This document shows, one piece after another, positions 56,568 to 64,000 of a stretch of 64,000 bases of DNA (position 1 is its first letter; each line of letters begins with the position of its first letter). Where the stretch lies: positions 42,514,201-42,578,200 of the forward strand of contig OW799235.1 in the NCBI GenBank assembly GCA_941918925.1, written 5' to 3'. Origin of the DNA: Phyto melanocephala. Lineage: Eukaryota > Arthropoda > Insecta > Diptera > Rhinophoridae. The translations under genes and the position numbers were made by a program. The notes under the pieces are model-generated. The model worked only from the letters and a program-made list of their open reading frames with translations. It made no database searches and had not been told where the DNA came from.

Positions 56568-57704
56568 GTGCCCAACAAAGAAACTTAATGAAAAAACGCC
56601 ATATGAGTCATGGTACGGTCGTAAACCTGATGTAAAACATTTGCGTACTTTTGGTTGTTATGCCGTCGCATTGGATATCTATATATATAAAAGTGAAACT
56701 CTGTGTGTGTGTGTGTGTTAGCTATAGACTCTGAAACTGTAAAACCGATCGGGCTCAAACTTTGGTAAGTTGTTGTACACATACCGGGGAGTGTTTATGG
56801 ATGAAAAAAAGTGGGCGCCCATAAAAAATTAGTTATCAGTTTTAGCTACTTGCACTTGACCGATTTTTCTGAAACTTTGTACACATATCGAGCTGTCATG
56901 ACTTAATAATTTCGTGATAAGAAAAGTGGGCGGGGCCACGCCCCTAAAAAAGTTTTAATTTTGAGGCACTTGCACTGGACCGATTTTTCTGAAACTGTGC
57001 ACACATATTAAGCTGTTGTGACTTTATAATTTTAAGAATAAAAAAGTGGGCGGGGCCACGCCCATAAAAAATGGCTATAATTTTGAGGTATTTGCACCAG
57101 ACTGATTTTTCTGAAACTTTGCACACATATTGAGCTGTCATGACTAAATAATTTCGTTTTTAGAAAAGTGGGCAGTGCCACGCCCATAAAAAAAGGTATC
57201 ATTTTGAAGTACTTGCACTTGACCGATTATTCTGAAACTTTGCACACATATTGAGCTGTTATGACTTTACAATTTCGTGATAAAAAAAGTGGGCAGGGCC
57301 ACGCCCATAAAAAAATTTTTAATTTTGAGGTACTTGCACTGGTCCAATTCTTCTGAAACTTTGCACACATATTGAGCTGTTATGACTTTACAATTTCGTG
57401 ACTAGAAAAGTGGGCAATGCCACGCCCATAAAAAATAAAATTTTTAGGTTTTTTCACTTGATATTCAATTAAAATTCAGAATGCATTTCGATTCATTAAG
57501 GGGCGTAGCAACGCGCGCCGGGTTTGGCTAGTAACAAATAAATCAAAGTTTATGCCAAAAGGGGAGGAATTGACTATGGTTGGTTATTCAACTGTGTCAA
57601 AAGCTTATCGACTCTTTAACGAAAAAACACGGAAAATCGTTGAGAAACGCGATGTAATTTTTGATGAGGACGAATTTAGCAAAAATAAACAATGTAGTCA
57701 TCAA
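56568..57704 (+). pseudogene. Copia integrase C-terminus, split by Helitron
   Basis: PYESWYGRKPDVKHLRTFGC and YAVALD (to 56677) join in frame with ITNKSKFMPKGEEL and VGYSTVSKAYRLF (57532-57704) when the Helitron is removed. This is the GKGY-like C-terminal region of copia integrases. The 3.6-kb repeat begins right after CSHQ. Confidence 0.8.
56678..57531 (+). mobile_element. Nonautonomous Helitron, 854 bp
   Basis: TCTATATATATAAAAGTGAA after host A56677, ending GCGCGCCGGGTTTGGCTAG before host T57532. Excision restores the copia frame without change. About six 120-bp units. Twin of 20367-21221. Confidence 0.95.
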
Positions 57705-59375
57705 CAAGTAAGAGCACTATATTCGGCTGTGCCGAATCTTTTATACCCACCACCAATTTTGTGCACATTTAAAGCACAATATTTATTATTTTGTTAATCG
57801 CTATAGAATAATCTCTATATAATAAAATATGTATCACTTTCTTTGTAGAGGGTGGTTAAATTTGAAGGGCCCATGATTAAGGTGAACCACATCTAAACTT
57901 CAACTTTTTTCTTGTATTTCATTTGACATTTCTCAATCTCAGACTAACTCAATTTGAACCGTGGAAAGATACGCAATCGAGCAACGCTTTAAAATATTAA
58001 AGATTTTTATAAAAATGGGCGTTCAAATGAAAATGCATTTCGTGCACTTCGTGATTCTTTTGGTCAACATAATCGTTCGAATTCGTCCACAATCGTGAGA
58101 ATTGTAAAAAATATGTCTGCAAAGCAGGTCTGTATGAAATGTGAAAACATCTGTGAATGCCATCTTAGTTCGTTGAATGGGAAACATTGCTGTTTTTCAC
58201 GATAACGTGGCAAAAGAGCAAGCAACCTCGACTTATCATCGTGCCCAACAATCGAGCATCAACAGTGTCATTGAAAATTTGGAGTATCGGATCGTGGTGT
58301 GCCGCCTAGGTTGGGGGGCCATTTGGCCGATATTTTGTTCCATACATAATTGAAGCATACAAATATTATCATTATAAAAATAAATGATAATAATTTCATA
58401 ATAATTTTATTCAAAATCAACATAGTCCCTTAAAATAAAACCACCCATTATAACTTCGGTATGCTAGTAAAATGTTTTCGTAAATTTAGTCTTTCAATGA
58501 AAGTGGCCGTTAAAATACGCGTGTCAATAAAGTTTCTGCTAATAAACATAACTTAGATATTTCAATATAGTCCTTTAGTATTCCAAAATCTTTATTCATA
58601 GAGAATTTACATGAATTTAAAAGGAAGAAAGTGAATTTAAGGTTAAATTTTAAGGGCCACAGGGTGATTTAAAATATACATTCTCTGCATTTTTCTAAAA
58701 CGGGAAATTTTTTAGTAAGATTTTGATTTTTAAACTTCTATAACATTTTGCTTTTTAAAGATTTTCAAACGAAATAAGTTTTGTTAAATTTTAAAATTGG
58801 TTAGCCATTAGTACATGAAAATAAATTGTTTATAATGTTTAGAAATAATTTTTTTTTTTACTTAGGTCAAAATTTTCCTAAATTACCATTTTTAATAGAG
58901 CATAATTTCAGGAGAACATAAGCATAAGTTGTTAGCATGCCATCTAGTAGTTGCTAGTAGAGTCATCTATCTTATCATCTTTATCTTATATTTAGCTACA
59001 GCACAATAAATGGCGCAGTGTAAGATGAATAAATGCTAATATACATGACTAATATATTTTTATAAAAATTTAAGGAAAAAAGTGTGCGTGGCACATCTAT
59101 TTTCCGTTATAACGAAGACTTTGACCAAAAAGCCATGTTTGCAAAATTTCAGAATCGTATATATAGTTTTGTCAGTTTTATTACGTTTTAAATTTGAAAT
59201 ATACACTGTGCGGTATAAATTTTCGTACATTTTTATCTATAACTCTTTTCCTAATTCATAGATTTAAGCGATTTTCAGGAAAAAATATTCTTTTGACTCG
59301 ATAAATATAAATTCGAAGTTTCATGACTACGTTTGTGCGTCTGGACACAATTCAAAAGTGAAAGTGGGCGTTATA

Positions 59376-60295
59376 AAGGGTGTTTTTTTAAGCCCGATAG
59401 AACTTGAAATTGTAAAAAATAACACAAAAAATTAAATTGTAATCAAAATTTTTTTTTTATTCGAAAGATCAATACGTGACATTAACATTTGAAAATGATT
59501 TCGGGCATATGGGCACCGCGGCTGTTCTTGACGAAGCGCATTCTGGACGTCCAATTTTATCGCAAAATTTTGTTCAGCGATGAGGCGCATTTTTGGCTTA
59601 ACGGGTTTGTTAATAAGCAAAATTGCCGCATATGGAGCGAGACCAATCCACAAGAGACCCTACAGACTCCATTACATCCAGAAAAATGCACCGTTTGGTG
59701 CGGTTTTCACGCTGGTGGCATCATCGGACCTTATTTCTTCAAAAATGAGGCCGGAGCTCGCGTTACGGTCAATGGAGATCGTTACCGCACCATGATCAAT
59801 GATTTTTTGTTTGAAAATATGGATGACATTGATCCGGAGGAGATGTGGTTTCAACAGGATGGCGATACGTGCCATACGGCGAACGCAACCATCGACTTAT
59901 TGAAATCAAAATTTGGCGATAAGTTGATTTCGAGAAATGGACCTGTCAATTGGCCTCCGAGGTCGTGCGATTTGACACCTCTCGATTATTTCCTGTGGGG
60001 CTACGTGAAGTCACTGGTTTATGCTGATAAACCAGCAACAATTGACGCCTTGGAGGCCAGCATTGTTCGTGTTATTCGTGACATACGGCCAGCAGTGCTC
60101 GAAAAAGTGGCCCAAAATTGGACGTCCAGAATGCGCTTCGTCAAGAACAGCCGCGGTGCCCATATGCCCGAAATCATTTTCAAATGTTAATGTCACGTAT
60201 TGATCTTTTGAATAAAAAAAAATTTTGATTACAATTTAATTTTTTGTGTTATTTTTTACAATTTCAAGTTCTATCGGGCTTAAAAAAACACCCTT
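59376..60295. mobile_element. Mariner-type foldback element, TSD TA
   Basis: Ends AAGGGTGTTTTTTTAAGCCC in inverted orientation, flanked by TA. Removing it restores GGGCGTTATAGTAGGCGTGT, the uninterrupted form present at 11724. The inverted arms are about 183 bp (59376-59558 and 60114-60295), far longer than a normal mariner TIR, because the left arm is a copy of the transposase 3' end. Confidence 0.9.
59559..60190 (+). pseudogene. Mariner (DD41D-like) transposase, catalytic domain
   Basis: Reads ILFSDEAHFWLNGFVNKQNC (first Asp), GGIIGPYFFKNEAGARVTVN, QQDGDTCHTANATI (second Asp), NWPPRSCDLTPLDYFLWGYV (third Asp) and the end RGAHMPEIIFKC. There are 41 residues between the second and third Asp as I align them, the spacing described for the rosa-type DD41D group of Tc1/mariner elements. 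The whole N-terminal DNA-binding half is absent. The codons upstream of ILFSDEAHF come from the inverted copy of the 3' end, so no working transposase is made. Confidence 0.85.
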
Positions 60296-61331
60296 TAGTA
60301 GGCGTGTCAAAGTTGTTTTTGCTAATGAGTACGACTTAGGTGTTTAAATATAGTCCTTTATTATTCCAAAATTTTTATTAATAGAGAAATTATATGAATT
60401 TTAGGTAAAACGTTATATGGGAGGTGGGCGTAAAAGTGGGCGTGGCACCTTAATTTTTTGGCATAGTAATGAAATTGCCTAGGGGGATAGACGTAGCAAA
60501 ATTTATCATCATACCTCTAATTTTAGCGGTTTTATGAGCTTTTTAATTTCATTAACGGTAGATAACGTGAAAAGTGGGCGTTATAGTAGGCGTGTCAAAG
60601 TTATTTTTGCGAATGAGTACAACTGAGGTGTTTCAATATAGGCCTTTATTATTCCAAAATCTTTATTAATAGAGAAATTATATGAATTTTAGTTAAAACG
60701 TTATATGGGAGGTGGGCGTAAAAGTGGGCGTGGCACATTGATTTGCCGTTACAAGAAAGCGTGTCACCAAAAAGCAAAGTGTGCAAAATTTCAGAGTCGT
60801 ACGTCCAATTTTGTTGCTTTTATGACGTTTTTGTTTTTAAATATACCGAAAAATACACTGTGCGGTATAAATTTTCGTACATTTTAATCGATAACTCCTC
60901 TTCTAATGCATAGATTTAGACAATTTTCGGGGAAATATATTGTCTTTACCCAGGAAATGTATATTCGAAGTTTCATGAGTCTGCGTTAATGCGTTTGGAC
61001 ACAATTCCATTTTATTCGATGTTCGAAGGACACGGTTTTTTCGACCTACTCTTGCTTTTCGAGCTATAACTCTCTTCCTAATATTCCGATTTAGCCCATT
61101 TTCAATACCAAACAAACCTTGTCTATAAGAAAGATTCTGGCAAAATTTGAGCCCCCTAGGTGCGACCTCTATCGTGCTTTCAACAGACGGACGGACATAG
61201 CTAGATCGTCATAAAATCAAACCCCGATTCAGAATATATATACTTTATGGGGTCTAAAATGGATATTTCGATGTGTTACAAACGGAATGACAAAATGAAT
61301 ATACCCCCACCATTTTTTTGGTGGCGGGTAT

Positions 61332-62776
61332 AAAAAGATCAAAACGAGGAAGATGACTATTTTTTGATAAATATATATAAAAATAATTCACCAGAACTTA
61401 ATCATATAAATGATGAAAACAGCGATCAAGAAGATTTTGAAGGTTTCAGTACAGCAGATGAAAATTTATCAAGTGACACGAGTCATGAAGCTGAACAACC
61501 ACAAAATATAAGAAAAAATAAGCCCGGAAGACCTCGGAAAAAGCAAAACCAACTGGGCAATTTGGCTGAAACTTTTATTCCATCAACCGTCGACGACGCA
61601 ACGAAATGTGAAGAGAGTGAACTATGGACGAATGCTATGCGTAGTGAAATTTCTTCTCTTATAAAAAATAAAACTTGGTACTTGACAGATTTACCTGCTG
61701 GTCGTAAATCAATTTCCTGTAAATGGGTATTTGCAGTAAAAAGGAATAAACAAGGTAAAATTGAACGATACAAAGCTCGTCTGGTGGCCAGGGGATGCAA
61801 TCAACAGTATGGAATCGATTTTATTGAAACATTCTCCCCTGTAGCGCGATACACAACAATACGTATTTTAATGGCTTTAGCTGTCGAATGGAAAATGTAC
61901 CTCCATCAAATTGATGTAAGCATTGCCTATTTAAATAGTGAAATTCATGACGAAATTTACATACAGCAACCACCATGTTTTGAGGATAAAAACAATCAAC
62001 ATAAGGTCCTAAGACTAAAGAAGGCAATATATGGGCTGAAACAAGCGGGAAGAGAGTGGAACATTAAACTCGACAATGTACTAAGAAAAATTGGTTTTAA
62101 GCAATCCCATTACGATCCCTGCTTATATATAATTGAACGCGATGGTAATTTGATATTTCTTACCGTGTATGTCGATGATATTATTATAGGTAGTAAGGAT
62201 AAAACATTCGTGATAGATATCAAACAACGTATTTGTAATGAATTTGATGTTTGCGATAAAGGATCCTTACAGTATTTTTTAGGTATGGAAATCGATAGAC
62301 CTGATGAGATCGGACCTATAAAAATAAGTCAAACACAATATATAGGAAATATATTGAAAGAATTTGGTATGTATAATTGCAAATCTGTATCAGTACCATT
62401 AGATGCCGGATATCAAGTTGCATGCTCTGAAAACTGTAAAAGAGAGGATAAGAATGAATATCAAACGGTGATCGGTAAACTGATGTATTTGTCGATTACT
62501 ACCCGCCCGGACTTATTGCATTCAGTTTCAAAGCTGTCCCAATGTAATTCTGATCCACATCAGGAACATATGCAAGCGGTTAAGCATTTATTAAGATATC
62601 TTCAGGGCACAAAGGACCTAAAGCTAGAATATAATGCCAGTGAGAAGAAATCGCTAGTTGGATATGTGGATGCCGATTGGGTGGCCATGCCACAAATCGT
62701 AAATCCTATACAGGTTTTACGTTCTTTATTGGTAGTTGTCTGGTTTCGTGGCAATCAAGAAAGCAAACATCAGTAG
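61332..62776 (+). pseudogene. Copia reverse transcriptase
   Basis: After the repeat the pol frame resumes (DQNEEDDYFL, an acidic linker, then KPGRPRKKQN). RT: WTNAMRSEISSLIKNKTWYL, CKWVFAVKRNKQGKIERYKA, VARYTTIRILMALA, LHQIDVSIAYLNSEI (motif A), LKKAIYGLKQAGREW, VYVDDIIIGS (catalytic YVDD), LQYFLGMEI, KLMYLSITTRPDL. All catalytic residues present and open for 470 codons. A one-base shift near 62675 ends it in the RNase H start (VDADW). Confidence 0.9.
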
Positions 62777-63114
62777 CGCTAAGCAGTATCGAAGCTGAAT
62801 ACATGGCCGCGTCGGATGCAGCGAAGGAAGCAATTTACCTTCGAAAACTTTTAATAGAATTAAATTATTTAAAAGACGAACCCATTGTACTAAACATTGA
62901 TAATCAAGGCGCACAGAAATTGACCATGAACCCAGTATATCATAAACGAAGCAAACACATAGATGTAAGATACCACTATATTCGAGAAGCCGTAAAAAAC
63001 GGAGAAATTACCATGGAATATTGCCCTTCAAATAATATGGTAGCCGATATCTTAACAAAGAATTTACCAAGAGTAAAACATAATAAATGCATTAATTTAA
63101 TGAATATTAATTAG
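62677..63114 (+). pseudogene. Copia RNase H, C-terminal pol
   Basis: GGHATNRKSYTGFTFFIGSC, VSWQSRKQTSVALSSIEAEY (Glu), LNIDNQGAQKL (Asp), HKRSKHIDVRYHYIREAV and MVADILTKNLPR, the full set of copia RNase H landmarks. Separated from RT only by the shift near 62675. Stop at 63112, then purine tract TTGAGGTGGCG and the 3' LTR. Confidence 0.85.
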
Positions 63115-63148
63115 TATTTTGTAAAGGAACATCCACGTTGAGGTGGCG

Positions 63149-63368
63149 TGTCTTAGGATAAAATGCAACCGTGCAACGTGAATGTTTTTACATTCCTTTT
63201 CTTTACTTATTTTATCAACCAATATACAATATATGCGCATTTGAATTGCATTACTTTTTATAGTCTTAATCATATTTTAAGCTTCGTCAAGAACAGACGC
63301 AATTAATAAACGTTACATATATTCACTCACTGACTTTTAATTTAATTTACTGCGACGTAAATTCAACA
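63149..63368 (+). repeat. Copia 3' LTR, 220 bp
   Basis: TGTCTTAGG...CAACA, uninterrupted. Carries TATA-like CAATATATGCGC and AATTAATAAA near the middle. Confidence 0.9.
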
Positions 63369-63373
63369 AGAAT

Positions 63374-63790
63374 AAAAAAAACTAAAAATTTTAGTTGTAT
63401 TAAGTTAAATAAAACTCAAATCGTGCAATATAGAAACTCTTTAAAATACGCAAATTTATTGGCATACTGTACAAACTGATTAAACATTGAAATCTTAATT
63501 TATTATTTCGTATTTATAAGATTATCGACTTTTTCGGAAGTTTTTCCATTAAAGATTTTACAGTTGCTTCTGTTACCTTTTTTGAGTAGGTGGTTCATCT
63601 ACACTTAAAATCGGACATGTTCTGGGACACCTTTTCTGTGCTCTTCAATCCTTTTTTTACAAAGCGGAGATATTCCGATTATTCGTTAATATATAAAATA
63701 TTTTTTTGAAATTCTTTGCAATTCTCGTGAATTGTTCTATTGTTTGCTTAAGGCAAGTATGCACCTAATTTTGTTTTTATTAAAAATTTC
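63374..63790 (-). pseudogene. LINE-E middle part, strongly decayed
   Basis: By position between RT (left of the copia) and endonuclease (right), this is the linker of LINE-E. No clear protein match remains. Confidence 0.4.
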
Positions 63791-63991
63791 TTAATGCCAA
63801 TCTATATTAAAGCCACCCGCAATTATGTCACAGTTTATTACATTTAGTTCTTCTACTATATCTGCAAATTCTTCCAAAAATGCATATGCAGCACTGCTTG
63901 GGGATCTGTATACAGCAGCTACAATAAATTTGTTATTTTGCAGCATATATGCTATATCCATAATTTTTCGGCGATTTTTCTTACTTTCCAT
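63791..63991 (-). pseudogene. LINE-E ORF2, endonuclease part
   Basis: FIVAAVYRSPSSAAYAFLEE and CDIIAGGFNIDWH match LINE-D VVMVYRSPSSQ and DIIIAGDFNIDW, with the catalytic Asp of GDFN changed to Gly. Runs off the right edge. Confidence 0.8.
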
Positions 63992-64000
63992 TTCTTTTTA

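Larger units (their letters stand above)
57705..61331 (-). mobile_element. Long mini-me/HINE-like element with nested mariner
   Basis: Starts CAAGTAAGAGCACTATATTC, ends GGTGGCGGGTAT. Same termini and 290-bp repeat interior as 10512-13057, including a mariner N-terminal relic at 57975-58290. The A-run at the copia target has either a 2-nt AA duplication or added bases. A mariner-type element (59376-60295) sits in its repeat unit. Confidence 0.75.
51284..63368 (+). mobile_element. Copia element, 12.1 kb with nested insertions
   Basis: TSD AGAAT is exact (51279-51283, 63369-63373). LTRs start TGTCTTAGGATAAAATGCAA and end GTAAATTCAACA. The 3' LTR is 220 bp (63149-63368). The 5' LTR spans 51284-54991 because a LINE fragment and an errantivirus sit in it. 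Inside are gag (N-terminus deleted), PR, integrase, RT and RNase H. A Helitron (56678-57531) and a 3.6-kb repeat (57705-61331) interrupt pol. Its own length is about 4.2 kb. Confidence 0.9.

Overview
The window is nuclear DNA of a higher fly (Brachycera, probably Schizophora). The reasons are AT-rich sequence with 50-60 nt introns, an errantivirus inserted at TATA, a copia element with the fly initiator-Met tRNA primer site, mini-me-like repeats carrying (GTCY)n runs, and a host exon for the BPTF/NURF301 bromodomain. I saw no tRNA, rRNA, CRISPR or bacterial gene. Almost everything is transposable-element sequence, mostly nested. Many insertions can be bounded exactly from target-site duplications (TSDs) or from host reading frames that rejoin across them.

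Host genes. The minus strand at 23791-23993 holds the last coding exon of an E(bx)/NURF301-like gene. No other exon of it was recognised to the right, so at least 40 kb of repeats appears to lie in its intron. Just downstream, at 22938-23057 (minus), is an unrecognised 39-codon ORF with an overlapping upstream ORF and a poly(A) signal. A frameshifted three-membrane-segment ORF at 34651-35144 is unrecognised.

1-23 kb. A Harbinger-like TIR element (208-2793) is followed by LINE 3' ends. A minus-strand LINE ('LINE-B', ORF1 at 20353, 3' end near 3722) is split by a long-TIR element (5594-8760) carrying a decayed cysteine-rich protein, by three hAT-type elements with perfect 8-bp TSDs (10140-17087, 17146-19376, 19410-19942) and by a Helitron (20367-21221). 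The first hAT is packed with self-nested mini-me/HINE-like elements.

24-32 kb. A copia relic (24396-31405) contains a Helitron (25108-30784). Inside its first 10 bp sits a 3.1-kb hAT-like transposon (25115-28251) with an apparently intact two-exon transposase of 735 aa. The same Helitron also holds a 739-bp palindromic MITE.

33-51 kb. An errantivirus integrase fragment, a broken piggyBac transposase, nested GGGCCAATTC MITEs, a nearly full-length LOA-like LINE (37313-42600), a LINE with gag zinc knuckles (44152-49139, minus) and a relative of it (49440 to the right edge, minus) follow. Three pieces of one plus-strand LINE are scattered between them.

51-64 kb. A 12-kb copia element (51284-63368, TSD AGAAT) lies in that last LINE. 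Its 5' LTR is broken by a LINE fragment and by an env-only errantivirus. Its pol is broken by a Helitron and by a 3.6-kb mini-me/HINE-like element, which itself contains a mariner-type element with an inverted copy of its own 3' end.
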